In this document: positions 28,174 through 38,467 of the stretch, piece after piece
Numbering within the stretch: the first letter of the stretch is position 1
How the letters are laid out: each line of letters begins with the position of its first letter
Assembly: GCF_000716435.1 (NCBI RefSeq)
Contig: NZ_JNWO01000021.1
Coordinates: 186,001-250,000 of the forward strand
Length of the DNA: 64,000 nt
Reading direction: 5' to 3'
From: Streptomyces xylophagus
GTDB taxonomy: Bacteria > Actinomycetota > Actinomycetes > Streptomycetales > Streptomycetaceae
Translations under genes and position numbers: made by a program
The notes under the pieces: model-generated
Seen by the model: only the letters and a program-made list of their open reading frames with translations
Database searches by the model: none
What the model was told of the DNA's origin: nothing

Positions 28174-29712
28174 TTACTCCTCGTCGTCGAGCCAGCCCAT
28201 GGTCCGCTCCACGGCCTTGAGCCAGCTCTTGTACTCACGGTCGCGCTTCTCCGCGGCCATGTTGGGGGTCCACTCGGCGGCCCGGCGCCAGTTGGCACGC
28301 AGGTCGTCGGTGCTGGTCCAGAAGCCGACGGCCAGACCGGCGGCGTAGGCGGCGCCGAGGCAGGTGGTCTCGGCGACCATCGGGCGCACCACGGGGGCGT
28401 CCACGAAGTCGGAGAGCGTCTGCATCAGCAGGTTGTTGGAGGTCATGCCGCCGTCGACCTTGATCGCCGCGAGCTCGACGCCGGAGTCCTTCGTCATGGC
28501 GTCGGTGATCTCACGGGTCTGCCAGGCCGTGGCCTCCAGGACGGCGCGCGCGAGGTGCGCCTTGGTGACGTACCGGGTGAGACCGGCGATCACACCGCGG
28601 GCGTCGGAGCGCCAGTACGGGGCGAACAGACCGGAGAAGGCCGGCACGAAGTAGGCGCCGCCGTTGTCCTCGACCGTGAGCGCGAGCGTCTCGATCTCGG
28701 CGGCGGTGGAGATGAGGCCCATCTGGTCGCGCATCCACTGCACCAGCGAACCGGTGACGGCGATCGAACCCTCGAGGGCGTACACCGCCTTCTGGTCGCC
28801 GATGCGGTAACCGACCGTGGTGAGCAGGCCGTTGTACGAGTTGACGGGCTTCTCGCCGGTGTTCATCAGCAGGAAGGTGCCGGTGCCGTACGTCGACTTG
28901 GCCTCGCCCTCGGCGAAACAGGTCTGGCCGAACAGGGCCGCCTGCTGGTCACCGAGCGCCGAGGCGACCGGGATGCCGCCGAGCACGTCGCCGAGACGGC
29001 CGCCGGTGACCTCGCCGTAGACCTCGGCGGAGGAGCGGATCTCGGGCAGCATGTTCAGCGGGACGCCGATGGACTCGGCGATCTTCTCGTCCCACTCCAT
29101 GGTGTGCAGGTTCATCAGCATGGTGCGGGAGGCGTTGGTGACGTCGGTGACGTGCCTGCCGCCGTTCACACCGCCCGTCAGGTTCCAGATGACCCAGCTG
29201 TCCATGGTGCCGAAGAGGATGTCGCCCGCCTCGGCGCGCTCCCGCAGACCCTCGACGTTGTCGAGCAGCCAGCGGGCCTTCGGGCCGGCGAAGTACGAGG
29301 CGAGGGGGAGGCCCGTCTCGCGGCGGAAGCGGTCCTGGCCGACGTTGCGGCCCAGCTCCTTGCAGAGCGCGTCGGTACGGGTGTCCTGCCAGACGATGGC
29401 GTTGTGGACGGGCTCACCGGTGTTCTTGTCCCACAGCAGCGTGGTCTCGCGCTGGTTGGTGATGCCGATGGCCTTGATGTCGTCGCGGGTGATGCCCGCC
29501 TTCTCGATGGCGGAGGCGACGACTTCCTGGACGTTGGTCCAGATCTCGGTGGCGTTGTGCTCGACCCAGCCCGGCTTCGGGAAGATCTGCTCGTGCTCCT
29601 TCTGGTCGACGGAGACGATACGGCCGTCCCGGTCGAAGACGATGCAACGGCTGGAGGTCGTGCCCTGGTCGATGGCCGCGATGAACGGTCCGGCGGTGTG
29701 CGCGTCGGTCAC
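28174..29712 (-). CDS. glpK: glycerol kinase
   Basis: This 512-residue FGGY-family kinase phosphorylates glycerol with ATP. It has [19 protein letters not shown] at the N-terminus, the glycerol-binding [12 protein letters not shown] and [11 protein letters not shown] segments, [14 protein letters not shown] and [13 protein letters not shown] near the C-terminus. The GTG at 29712 follows GGAGC. It lies 83 bp after glpF and directly before glpD. In S. coelicolor this operon is glycerol-induced and glucose-repressed through GylR. Confidence 0.96.
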   Translation of the reverse strand: MTDAHTAGPFIAAIDQGTTSSRCIVFDRDGRIVSVDQKEHEQIFPKPGWVEHNATEIWTNVQEVVASAIEKAGITRDDIKAIGITNQRETTLLWDKNTGEPVHNAIVWQDTRTDALCKELGRNVGQDRFRRETGLPLASYFAGPKARWLLDNVEGLRERAEAGDILFGTMDSWVIWNLTGGVNGGRHVTDVTNASRTMLMNLHTMEWDEKIAESIGVPLNMLPEIRSSAEVYGEVTGGRLGDVLGGIPVASALGDQQAALFGQTCFAEGEAKSTYGTGTFLLMNTGEKPVNSYNGLLTTVGYRIGDQKAVYALEGSIAVTGSLVQWMRDQMGLISTAAEIETLALTVEDNGGAYFVPAFSGLFAPYWRSDARGVIAGLTRYVTKAHLARAVLEATAWQTREITDAMTKDSGVELAAIKVDGGMTSNNLLMQTLSDFVDAPVVRPMVAETTCLGAAYAAGLAVGFWTSTDDLRANWRRAAEWTPNMAAEKRDREYKSWLKAVERTMGWLDDEE

Positions 29713-29795
29713 TGTGTGCTCCTGAGGGGTTCCGTGGTCATGAGGACTGGTTCTACTGCTGCTTCAGTGCTCTGAATTCCGGTTCTCGTCCGGTT

Positions 29796-30575
29796 CTAAG
29801 CAAAGGCGACGTTGTAGAGTCCCGCAGCGATCGCGCCGCCGATCAGCGGACCGACCACCGGGATCCAGGCGTAGCTCCAGTCGGAGCCGCCCTTGTTGGG
29901 CAGGGGCAGGAGCGCGTGCACGATGCGCGGGCCCAGGTCACGGGCCGGGTTGATCGCGTAACCGGTCGGGCCGCCGAGCGACAGACCGATGGCGACGACG
30001 ACGAACGAGGTGATCAGGGCGCCCAGGACGCCGAGGCCGTTGCCCTTGTCGTTCAGACCCTGCGTCAGGATGGCGAGGATCAGGACGACGGTGCCGATGA
30101 TCTCGGTGGCGAGGTTCTGCACCACGTTGCGGACCTCGGGGCCGGTGGAGAAGATGCCCAGGACCGGTCCCGCGCCCTTCTCCTCCGCCTCCACGGCCTT
30201 GGCCGTCGGCTCGCCGACGATCTCCTTGTCCGTGAGGTGGGCCTGGAACTGGCCGTAGTAGGCCACCCAGACCAGGGTCGCGCCGATCATGGCGCCGAGC
30301 AGCTGGCCGGCCCAGTAGATCGGGACGTTGTCCCAGCCACCGTCCTTGATCGCGAGTGCGAGCGTCACGGCCGGGTTGAGGTGGGCACCGGAGAGCGGTG
30401 CCGAGATGTACACAGCCGTCATGACGGCGAAACCCCACCCGAAGGCGATGGCGAGCCAGCCGGCGTTACGGGCCTTGGAGGCCTTCAGCGTGACGGCGGC
30501 GCAGACGCCACCGCCCAGCAGGATGAGTACGGCGGTACCTATGGTCTCGCCGATGAAGATGTCGGAGCTGGACAC
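29796..30575 (-). CDS. glpF: glycerol uptake facilitator (aquaglyceroporin)
   Basis: This 259-residue MIP-family channel lets glycerol diffuse across the cytoplasmic membrane. Six membrane segments and two half-helices are visible, with both NPA boxes: [13 protein letters not shown] and [13 protein letters not shown]; the Asp after the second box marks glycerol channels. The GTG at 30575 follows AAGGAG by 6 bp. It is the first gene of glpFKD, with a likely GylR site 130 bp upstream. Confidence 0.95.
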   Translation of the reverse strand: MSSSDIFIGETIGTAVLILLGGGVCAAVTLKASKARNAGWLAIAFGWGFAVMTAVYISAPLSGAHLNPAVTLALAIKDGGWDNVPIYWAGQLLGAMIGATLVWVAYYGQFQAHLTDKEIVGEPTAKAVEAEEKGAGPVLGIFSTGPEVRNVVQNLATEIIGTVVLILAILTQGLNDKGNGLGVLGALITSFVVVAIGLSLGGPTGYAINPARDLGPRIVHALLPLPNKGGSDWSYAWIPVVGPLIGGAIAAGLYNVAFA

Positions 30576-30704
30576 CCGCGACTCCTTTGTCCTTCGTCCA
30601 GGGAAGCCGAACCCCGGGTCCCGCCGGGGGTTCGTGCGCCCTCGGGGGTGAGAGCGATGCCGGCCTTTGGCGTTGCCACACTCTAGCGCGTATTGCCGGT
30701 AGGT

Positions 30705-30721
30705 GTTCGGCAATGCCGACC
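30705..30721. promoter_or_regulatory. GylR-type operator upstream of glpF
   Basis: GTTCGGCAATGCCGACC is an imperfect palindrome and matches the site upstream of gylR (31786-31802) at 14 of 17 positions. The 392-bp gap 30576-30967 also contains AT-rich sequence near 30770-30800, where the glpFKD promoter may lie; no gene is seen in it. Confidence 0.6.
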
Positions 30722-30967
30722 GATGGACGGGAGTCTTGCTCCGGGGTTACAGGCGCGTCAAGAGTGCTGTTATCGAAAACACGATCGTTATTGATTGCTG
30801 TGGGCTATCGATCTCGTGGTCGATGCGGACGGCGATCAAGTGGACACCGTGTGTGGTGATTTGGCGATTTGGCCGACTTTGTCATCCAGAGTACGACTGA
30901 TACCGGAACGTCCGCCTGACGTTCCGGTGAGTTCCTGCTGTGAATCGGCTGAGGTCGGACGCCTGGC

Positions 30968-31732
30968 TCAGAAGCGCCCGGCGCCGAGATCCCGCGACAC
31001 CGCGCGGGCGCAGTCCCGTACCGCGGCGATCAGTTCGGGGCGCAGCTCGCCCTCGCGGCACAGCCGCTCCACGGCCCCGGTGATGCCGACCGCGCCGACC
31101 GGCATGCGCCGCCGGTCGTGGATGGGCGCGGCGATGGAAGCGACGCCCTCCCAGGTCTCCTCGACGTCGGCCGCGTATCCACGCGCGCGTGTGACGTCGA
31201 GGATGTGCTCGAAGTCGGCCAGCTCGGACACCGTGCGCTCGGTGAAGGGCTTGCGGTCGGCTTCCAGGGCCTCGCTGTGCGCGACCGGGTCGAAGGCCGA
31301 CAGCACCTTGCCCAGGGCCGTGGAGTGCAGCGGCTGCATGGCGCCGATCTCCAGCACCTGCCGGCTGTCGTCGGGGCGGAAGACGTGGTGCACGATCAGG
31401 ACGCCCTGCTGGTGCAGGACGCCCAGGTGCACGCTCTCGCCGCTGGAGCGGGCCAGGTCGTCCGTCCACACCAGGGCGCGGGCCCGCAGTTCGTGGACGT
31501 CGAGATACGTGGTGCCCAGGCGCAGCAGTTCGGCGCCCAGTTGGTAGCGCCCGGAGGCGTCGTCCTGCTCGACGAAGCCCTCTTGCTGGAGGGTGCGCAG
31601 GATGCCGTGGGCCGTGCCCTTGGCGAGACCGAGCGACGAGGCGATGTCCGAGAGGCCGAGCCGTCGCTCGCCGCCCGCGAGCAGGCGCAGCATCGCGGCC
31701 GCCCGTTCGAGCGACTGGATGTTCCGTGCCAT
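30968..31732 (-). CDS. gylR: IclR-family regulator of the glycerol operon
   Basis: This 254-residue IclR-family protein has an N-terminal winged helix (ARNIQSLERAAAMLRLLAGG then LGLSDIASSLGLAKGTAHGI) and a C-terminal GAF-like effector domain (QVLEIGAMQPLHSTALGKVL). In Streptomyces GylR represses glpFKD (gyl) and its own gene in the absence of glycerol-3-phosphate. It lies upstream of glpF in the same orientation, as in S. coelicolor. The ATG at 31732 follows GGAGG by 9 bp; the longer frame to 31804 would run over the operator. Confidence 0.93.
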   Translation of the reverse strand: MARNIQSLERAAAMLRLLAGGERRLGLSDIASSLGLAKGTAHGILRTLQQEGFVEQDDASGRYQLGAELLRLGTTYLDVHELRARALVWTDDLARSSGESVHLGVLHQQGVLIVHHVFRPDDSRQVLEIGAMQPLHSTALGKVLSAFDPVAHSEALEADRKPFTERTVSELADFEHILDVTRARGYAADVEETWEGVASIAAPIHDRRRMPVGAVGITGAVERLCREGELRPELIAAVRDCARAVSRDLGAGRF

Positions 31733-31785
31733 CGCCGTACTGCCTCCGTCCCGTTCGACCGTCGACGCGCGACGTCGCTGCCGCC

Positions 31786-31802
31786 GTTCGGCAATGTCGA
31801 AC
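31786..31802. promoter_or_regulatory. GylR-type operator upstream of gylR
   Basis: GTTCGGCAATGTCGAAC lies 54 bp upstream of the gylR start and resembles the site before glpF, fitting autoregulation. Confidence 0.6.
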
Positions 31803-31975
31803 ACTACCGGTCCATGCCGACCTCTCGCTAATGGTCGGTCAATACCTGTTGCGTCATCCGTTACGTCGTCCGTCGCGAGAACCTAGACGGCGTCGACCCG
31901 CCCGTCACCCCGGTCCGCCCCATGGACGTTCCGACATCATCCCGCCCCGCCCCGTTACCCTGGCGACGTGCACGC

Positions 31976-32008
31976 TCCCCGGGGAGTTCCGTGAGAGGTT
32001 CCCGGGGA
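31976..32008 (+). promoter_or_regulatory. hairpin in the metH leader
   Basis: TCCCCGGG (31976-31983) pairs with CCCGGGGA (32001-32008) upstream of metH. No cobalamin- or SAM-riboswitch core sequence was recognised in 31733-32051. Confidence 0.3.
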
Positions 32009-32051
32009 AGCCGCAAAAGCCGACAGCCGTCGCACTCCAGGGAGCCCCTTC

Positions 32052-35000
32052 ATGGCCTCGTCGCCACTGACCCCTTCTGCCGACAGCCGGACCCGTGTGT
32101 CCGCGCTCCGAGAGGCACTCGCCACCCGCGTGGTGGTCGCCGACGGAGCCATGGGCACCATGCTCCAGGCGCAGGAGCCCACACTCGACGACTTCGAGAA
32201 TCTCGAAGGCTGCAACGAGATCCTGAACATCACCCGCCCGGACATCGTCCGCTCGGTCCACGAGGAGTACTTCCGCGCGGGCGTCGACTGCGTCGAGACG
32301 AACACCTTCGGCGCCAACCACTCCGCGATGGCCGAGTACGACATCGCCGACCGCGTCCACGAACTCTCCGAGTCCGGCGCCCGCATCGCCCGCGAGACCG
32401 CCGACGAATTCGGCGCCCGCGACGGCCGCCAGCGCTGGGTCCTCGGCTCCATCGGCCCCGGCACCAAGCTGCCCACCCTCGGCCACATCGGCTACGCCAC
32501 CCTCCGCGACGGCTTCCAGGCGAACGCCGAGGGCCTCCTCGCGGGCGGCGCCGACGCCCTGATCGTCGAGACCACCCAGGACCTGCTCCAGACGAAGTCG
32601 TCGATCCTGGGCGCCCGCCGCGCCATGGAGGCGACCGGCGTCGACGTACCCCTGCTGGTCTCGATGGCCTTCGAGACCACCGGCACCATGCTGCTGGGCT
32701 CCGAGATCGGCGCCGCGCTCACCGCGCTGGAACCCCTCGGCATCGACATGATCGGCCTGAACTGCTCGACGGGCCCGGCCGAGATGAGCGAGCACCTGCG
32801 CTATCTGGCCCGCCACTCCCGCACGCCGCTGCTGTGCATGCCGAACGCGGGCCTGCCCATCCTCACCAAGGACGGCGCCCACTTCCCGCTCGACCCCGAG
32901 GGCCTGGCGGACGCGCAGGAGCACTTCGTCCGCGACTACGGCCTGAACCTGGTCGGCGGCTGCTGCGGTACGACCCCCGAGCACCTGCGCCAGCTCGTCG
33001 AGCGGGTCCGCGAGGCCACCCCCACCGAGCGCCACCCGCAGCCCGAGCCGGGTGCCGCCTCGCTCTACCAGACGGTCCCGTTCCGCCAGGACACCGCCTA
33101 CATGGCGATCGGCGAGCGCACCAACGCCAACGGCTCGAAGAAGTTCCGCGAGGCCATGCTCGACGGCCGCTGGGACGACTGTGTGGAGATGGCCCGCGAC
33201 CAGATCCGCGAGGGCGCCCACATGCTGGACCTCTGCGTGGACTACGTGGGCCGCGACGGCGTCGCCGACATGGAGGAACTGGCCGGCCGCTTCGCCACCG
33301 CCTCCACCCTGCCGATCGTCCTGGACTCCACCGAAGTCCCGGTCATCCGGGCCGGGTTGGAGAAGCTCGGTGGCCGTGCGGTCATCAACTCCGTCAACTA
33401 CGAGGACGGCGACGGCCCCGAGTCCCGCTTCGCGAAGGTCACCAGGCTGGCGCAGGAGCACGGCGCCGCGCTCATCGCGCTGACCATCGACGAGGAGGGC
33501 CAGGCCCGCACTCCGGAGCACAAGGTCGCCATCGCCGAGCGGCTCATCGAGGACCTCACGACGAACTGGGGCATCCACGAGTCGGACATCCTCATCGACA
33601 CCCTGACCTTCACCATCTGCACCGGCCAGGAGGAGTCCCGCGGCGACGGCATCGCCACCATCGAGGCGATCCGCCGCCTCAAGGCCCGCCACCCCGACGT
33701 CCAGACCACTCTCGGCCTCTCCAACATCTCCTTCGGCCTCAACCCGGCCGCCCGCGTCCTGCTCAACTCCGTCTTCCTCGACGAGTGCGTCAAGGCGGGC
33801 CTCGATTCGGCGATCGTGCACGCCTCGAAGATCCTCCCGATCGCCCGCTTCACCGAGGAGGAGGTGCAGACGGCCCTCGACCTCGTCTACGACCGTCGCG
33901 CCGAGGGCTACGACCCGCTCCAGAAGCTGATGGCCCTCTTCGAGGGCGCCACCACCAAGTCCCGGACCGCGGGCCGCGCCGAGGAGCTGGCCGCCCTCCC
34001 GCTGGACGAGCGGCTCAAGCGCCGGATCATCGACGGCGAGAAGAACGGCCTGGAGACCGACCTCGCCGAGGCGCTGCAGACCCGCCCCGCCCTGGACATC
34101 GTCAACGCGACGCTCCTCGACGGCATGAAGGTCGTCGGCGAGCTGTTCGGCTCCGGGCAGATGCAGCTGCCGTTCGTGCTGCAGTCCGCCGAGGTCATGA
34201 AGACCGCGGTCGCCTACCTCGAACCGCACATGGAGAAGTCGGACGCCGAGGGCAAGGGCACCATCGTGCTCGCCACCGTGCGCGGCGACGTCCACGACAT
34301 CGGCAAGAACCTCGTCGACATCATCCTGTCCAACAACGGCTACAACGTCGTCAACCTCGGCATCAAGCAGCCGGTCTCCGCGATCCTGGAAGCCGCCGAG
34401 GAGCACCGCGCCGACGTCATCGGCATGTCGGGTCTCCTGGTCAAGTCCACGGTGATCATGAAGGAGAACCTCCAGGAGCTCAACCAGCGCAAGATGGCCG
34501 CCGACTACCCGGTCATCCTGGGCGGCGCAGCCCTGACCCGTGCCTACGTCGAACAGGACCTGCACGAGATCTACGAGGGCGAAGTCCGCTACGCCCGCGA
34601 CGCGTTCGAGGGCCTGCGCCTGATGGACGCCCTGATCGGCGTCAAGCGCGGCGTGCCCGGCGCGAAGCTGCCCGAGCTCAAGCAGCGCAGGGTGCGGGCG
34701 ACGACGGCCGCCGTAGAGGTCGAGGAGCGCCCGGAGGAGGGCCACGTCCGCTCCGACGTGGCCGTCGACAACCCGATCCCGACCGCGCCGTTCCGCGGCA
34801 CCCGGGTCATCAAGGGCATCCAGCTCAAGGAGTACGCGTCCTGGCTCGACGAGGGCGCCCTCTTCAAGGGCCAGTGGGGCCTCAAGCAGGCGCGTACGGG
34901 CGACGGACCGACGTACGAGGAACTGGTGGAGACCGAGGGCCGCCCCCGGCTGCGCGGGCTGCTGGACAAGCTCCAGACCGACAACCTCCTCGAAGCGGCC

Positions 35001-35570
35001 GTCGTCTACGGCTACTTCCCCTGCGTGTCCAAGGATGACGACCTGATCATCCTGGACGACCAGGGCAACGAGCGCACCCGGTTCACCTTCCCGCGCCAGC
35101 GCCGCGGCCGCCGCCTCTGTCTGGCCGACTTCTTCCGCCCGGAGGAGTCCGGTGAGACCGACGTCGTCGGCTTCCAGATCGTCACCGTCGGCAACCGCAT
35201 CGGCGAGGAGACCGCGAAGCTCTTCGAGGCGAACTCCTACCGCGACTACCTCGAACTGCACGGCCTGTCCGTCCAGTTGGCCGAGGCACTCGCCGAGTAC
35301 TGGCACGCACGCGTGCGTGCCGAGCTGGGCTTCGCCGGCGAGGACCCCGCCGACGTCGAGGATATGTTCGCCCTCAAGTACCGGGGCGCCCGCTTCTCCC
35401 TCGGCTACGGCGCCTGCCCCGACCTGGAGGACCGCGCGAAGATCGCCGACATGCTGGAGCCGGAGCGCATCGGCGTCCACCTGTCCGAGGAGTTCCAGCT
35501 GCACCCGGAGCAGTCCACGGACGCGATCGTCATCCACCACCCCGAGGCGAAGTACTTCAACGCACGTTGA
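32052..35570 (+). CDS. metH: cobalamin-dependent methionine synthase
   Basis: MetH transfers the methyl group of methyltetrahydrofolate to homocysteine through cobalamin. The 1172-residue protein has all four modules: the homocysteine domain (about residues 15-325, zinc ligands in GLNCSTGP and VGGCCGTTPEHL), the pterin domain (about 345-600, IGERTNANGSKKF), the cobalamin domain (about 640-890, RGDVHDIGKNLVDIIL with the His that ligates cobalt) and the AdoMet reactivation domain (about 900-1172, RGARFSLGYGACPDLEDR). The ATG has GGAG 9 bp upstream. It is transcribed alone, divergent from gylR. It could finish methionine recycling together with the mtn genes upstream. Confidence 0.97.
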   Translation: MASSPLTPSADSRTRVSALREALATRVVVADGAMGTMLQAQEPTLDDFENLEGCNEILNITRPDIVRSVHEEYFRAGVDCVETNTFGANHSAMAEYDIADRVHELSESGARIARETADEFGARDGRQRWVLGSIGPGTKLPTLGHIGYATLRDGFQANAEGLLAGGADALIVETTQDLLQTKSSILGARRAMEATGVDVPLLVSMAFETTGTMLLGSEIGAALTALEPLGIDMIGLNCSTGPAEMSEHLRYLARHSRTPLLCMPNAGLPILTKDGAHFPLDPEGLADAQEHFVRDYGLNLVGGCCGTTPEHLRQLVERVREATPTERHPQPEPGAASLYQTVPFRQDTAYMAIGERTNANGSKKFREAMLDGRWDDCVEMARDQIREGAHMLDLCVDYVGRDGVADMEELAGRFATASTLPIVLDSTEVPVIRAGLEKLGGRAVINSVNYEDGDGPESRFAKVTRLAQEHGAALIALTIDEEGQARTPEHKVAIAERLIEDLTTNWGIHESDILIDTLTFTICTGQEESRGDGIATIEAIRRLKARHPDVQTTLGLSNISFGLNPAARVLLNSVFLDECVKAGLDSAIVHASKILPIARFTEEEVQTALDLVYDRRAEGYDPLQKLMALFEGATTKSRTAGRAEELAALPLDERLKRRIIDGEKNGLETDLAEALQTRPALDIVNATLLDGMKVVGELFGSGQMQLPFVLQSAEVMKTAVAYLEPHMEKSDAEGKGTIVLATVRGDVHDIGKNLVDIILSNNGYNVVNLGIKQPVSAILEAAEEHRADVIGMSGLLVKSTVIMKENLQELNQRKMAADYPVILGGAALTRAYVEQDLHEIYEGEVRYARDAFEGLRLMDALIGVKRGVPGAKLPELKQRRVRATTAAVEVEERPEEGHVRSDVAVDNPIPTAPFRGTRVIKGIQLKEYASWLDEGALFKGQWGLKQARTGDGPTYEELVETEGRPRLRGLLDKLQTDNLLEAAVVYGYFPCVSKDDDLIILDDQGNERTRFTFPRQRRGRRLCLADFFRPEESGETDVVGFQIVTVGNRIGEETAKLFEANSYRDYLELHGLSVQLAEALAEYWHARVRAELGFAGEDPADVEDMFALKYRGARFSLGYGACPDLEDRAKIADMLEPERIGVHLSEEFQLHPEQSTDAIVIHHPEAKYFNAR

Positions 35571-35668
35571 TCGGATAAGTCGTACACTGGTCGGTCCACA
35601 GCAGGCCGGTCGCCCTTGTGTGCATCAGGGGTGGCCGGCCTGATCGTCCCTCCAGGAGGTGCGCCAGG

Positions 35669-36364
35669 ATGACCAGCACGGTCCCCGCGCTCGGAACCCG
35701 TACGGCCGAAGGCTCTGCCCTCCAGGCCGTACTCCTCGACATGGACGGCACCCTGGTGGACACCGAGGGCTTCTGGTGGGACGTCGAGGTCGAGGTCTTC
35801 GCCGCCCTCGGACACACCCTCGACGACTCGTGGCGCCATGTCGTGGTCGGCGGCCCCATGACCCGCAGCGCCGGCTTCCTGATCGAGGCCACCGGCGCCG
35901 ACATCACCCTCGCCGAGCTGAGCCTCCTGCTCAACGCGGGCTTCGAGGACCGCATCGGGCGGCACCTGCCGCTGATGCCGGGCGCCGCCAGACTCCTGGC
36001 CGAGCTGTCGGAGTACGAGATCCCCACGGCCCTGGTCTCCGCCTCGCACCGGCGCATCATCGACCGCGTCCTGGCCGCGCTCGGCCCCCAGCACTTCGCG
36101 CTGACGGTCGCCGGCGACGAGGTCGCGCGCACCAAGCCGTACCCCGACCCGTATCTCCTCGCCGCCGCCGGACTCGGCGTGGACCCGGCCCGCTGTGCCG
36201 TCGTAGAAGACACGGCGACCGGTGTCGCGGCGGCGGAGGCGGCGGGTTGCCACGTGGTGGCGGTGCCGTCCGTGGCGCCCATCGCCCCGGCCGCCCGGCG
36301 CACCGTCGTGACCTCCCTGGAAGTCGTCGACCTGGCATTTCTGCGCGGACTGATGGCGGACTGA
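35669..36364 (+). CDS. HAD-family hydrolase (beta-phosphoglucomutase-like)
   Basis: This 231-residue HAD phosphatase has motif I LLDMDGTLVDTEGFWW, motif II ALVSASHRRII, Lys in VARTKPYPDPYLLAAA and motif IV CAVVEDTATGVAAAEAAG. A helical cap lies between motifs I and II (subclass I, beta-phosphoglucomutase group). Substrates of such proteins are sugar or nucleotide phosphates and cannot be predicted. The ATG at 35669 has a perfect AGGAGGT 8 bp upstream. Confidence 0.88.
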   Translation: MTSTVPALGTRTAEGSALQAVLLDMDGTLVDTEGFWWDVEVEVFAALGHTLDDSWRHVVVGGPMTRSAGFLIEATGADITLAELSLLLNAGFEDRIGRHLPLMPGAARLLAELSEYEIPTALVSASHRRIIDRVLAALGPQHFALTVAGDEVARTKPYPDPYLLAAAGLGVDPARCAVVEDTATGVAAAEAAGCHVVAVPSVAPIAPAARRTVVTSLEVVDLAFLRGLMAD

Positions 36365-36793
36365 TGACGGAAATGCGCCAGGCGTTCACCGAGCGTGCAA
36401 AGTCCAATGGGCCCAATGGGAAAAGAATTCCGGGCACGGTCGACCGGTCGAATTCCGGTGCTCTCCAACCGAGTTGATGCGTGTGAGGTTCCCCACGTGC
36501 AGGAGGGTCGACATCGCGGTCACCCTGTGCTGTTCACCCCATTTCTGAGGCCGATCACGCACCCTTGTGTCCCGATTGGTGAAAGGCTGCACTAATCCTT
36601 CCCCCGGCGGGTTTTCGGTGCGTCCACGGCCGGTTCCGCAGCGTGATGGGAACTCAACTACGGTGGCCGCGAACCCCGGTGCGGGTCCGGACTAATCTCA
36701 ACGCGAGAACATCGCCCTTACCCCCGTTGATCGACATCACCACCCCATGCATGTCGGCTACACGGACTCGAACAGCTCTGGAGAAACTCCCGC
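36365..36793. other. 429-bp gap without a convincing gene
   Basis: This gap holds a 37-codon ORF (36364-36477) that touches the HAD stop but has no ribosome-binding site or Streptomyces-like codon bias. It also holds AT-richer sequence around 36400-36600 that may carry the promoter of the binding-protein gene. Confidence 0.4.
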
Positions 36794-38398
36794 ATGAACC
36801 GCAAGACTTTGGTGCTGCCGGCCGTCGTCGGCCTGCTCGCGCCGGTGCTCGCCGCGTGTGGCGGTTCCGGCAGCGGCAGTTCCAGCGACGATGCGATAGT
36901 CGTCGGCACCACGGACCGGTTCGAGGCGACGAAGGATGCTCCGGCGCCGCTCGACCCCGCCTACGCCTACGACGTCGGCACCTGGAACATCCTGCGCCAG
37001 ACCATCCAGACGCTGATGATCCAGCCCAAGGGCGAGGGCGACCCGGTGCCCGAGGCCGCCGAGAAGTGCGGCTTCACCGACACCGGCAACGAGCGCTACG
37101 CCTGCACCCTGCGCGACGGTCTCAAGTTCGCCAATGGCGACAAGATCACCGCGGAAGATGTGAAGTACTCCATCGACCGCGCGATGCGCATCAAGGCCGA
37201 CAGCGGTGTGTTCGCCCTGCTGTCCACCGTCGACACCGTCGAGACCCAGGGCGACCGCGAGGTCATCTTCCACCTCAAGACGGCCGACGCCACCTTCCCG
37301 TACAAGCTGTCCACTCCCGTCGCCGGCATCGTGAACCCGGACGACTACGAGAAGGACAAGCTGCGCGACGGCTTCGAGGTGGACGGCTCCGGCCCGTACA
37401 CCCTCTCGGTCGACAAGAAGGGCGACGCGATCACGACGGCCACCTTCACCAAGAACCCCAATTACAAGGGGACTTTGAAGGTGAACAACAGCAAGGTCGA
37501 GATGCGCTCCTTCGACGACGCCACCGCCATGGGCACCGCGTTGAACAAGGGCGACATCGACGTCATGACGCGCACCATGTCGCCGGCGCAGATCCAGAAG
37601 CTCAGCGACGACACGGACGGCGACGTCGACCTCGTCGAGATGCCCGGCCTCGAGATCCGCTACCTGGCCTTCAACACCGATGCCGCGACCGTCAAGACGA
37701 AGGCCGTGCGCGAGGCGATGGCCCAGGTCATCGACCGCGGCGAACTCGTCTCCAAGGTCTACGGCACCGAGGCCGAGCCGCTCTACTCGCTGGTCCCGGC
37801 GACCATCACCGGTCACTCGAACTCGTTCTTCAACAAGTACGGCGACCCGAGCGTCACCAAGGCCAAGTCGCTGCTGACCAAGGCCGACATCACCACCCCG
37901 GTGAAGCTGACCCTGCACTACACGACCGACCACTACGGCCCGGCCACCAAGGACGAGTTCGAGCAGCTCCAGAAGCAGCTCAATGCCAGCGGCCTGTTCG
38001 ACGTCTCCATCAAGGGCACGCCCTGGTCGACGTTCCGTCAGGCCGAGCAGAAGGGTCAGTACGACGTCTACGGGATGGGCTGGTTCCCGGACTTCCCCGA
38101 CGCCGACAACTACCTCGCGCCGTTCCTCGACAAGGACAACACCCTCGGCTCGCCGTACGCCAACTCGGAGATCATCGGCACGCTGATCCCGGAGTCCCGC
38201 CGCGAGGCCGACCGGCTCACCGCCTCCAAGAGCCTCACGGCCATCCAGGACATCGTCGCGCAGGACGTCCCGATGATCCCGCTGTGGCAGGGCAAGCAGT
38301 ACGTCGCCGCACGCAACGACGTCACGGGCACCGCGTACGTGCTCAACTCCTCCTCGACCCTCCAGCTCTGGGAGCTGGGCCGAGGCGTGGGCAACTGA
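36794..38398 (+). CDS. peptide-type ABC transporter solute-binding lipoprotein 1
   Basis: This 534-residue family 5 (DppA/OppA-like) binding protein has a signal peptide with lipobox LAAC (Cys21), then a Gly/Ser linker. Family segments include ACTLRDGLKFANGDKITAEDVKYS and FPDADNYLAPF (read in parts). No permease or ATPase gene is nearby. The next gene is a paralogue with the same order of motifs. The ligand is unknown; peptides or nickel-type ligands are bound by relatives. Confidence 0.87.
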   Translation: MNRKTLVLPAVVGLLAPVLAACGGSGSGSSSDDAIVVGTTDRFEATKDAPAPLDPAYAYDVGTWNILRQTIQTLMIQPKGEGDPVPEAAEKCGFTDTGNERYACTLRDGLKFANGDKITAEDVKYSIDRAMRIKADSGVFALLSTVDTVETQGDREVIFHLKTADATFPYKLSTPVAGIVNPDDYEKDKLRDGFEVDGSGPYTLSVDKKGDAITTATFTKNPNYKGTLKVNNSKVEMRSFDDATAMGTALNKGDIDVMTRTMSPAQIQKLSDDTDGDVDLVEMPGLEIRYLAFNTDAATVKTKAVREAMAQVIDRGELVSKVYGTEAEPLYSLVPATITGHSNSFFNKYGDPSVTKAKSLLTKADITTPVKLTLHYTTDHYGPATKDEFEQLQKQLNASGLFDVSIKGTPWSTFRQAEQKGQYDVYGMGWFPDFPDADNYLAPFLDKDNTLGSPYANSEIIGTLIPESRREADRLTASKSLTAIQDIVAQDVPMIPLWQGKQYVAARNDVTGTAYVLNSSSTLQLWELGRGVGN

Positions 38399-38467
38399 CA
38401 GCCCCGTGTGCCCGGGGCCGGGACGCACAGCCCCGGGCTTCGAAGCACCAACGACAAGGCACATGCA

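Noticed and set aside
31733..32051. Cobalamin or SAM riboswitch upstream of metH
   Set aside because: No B12 box or S-box/SAM-IV core sequence was found on the + strand; only a simple hairpin is present.
36364..36477. 37-codon ORF touching the HAD hydrolase stop (TGATG)
   Set aside because: No ribosome-binding site, no Streptomyces-like third-position GC and no recognisable family; the overlap may be chance.
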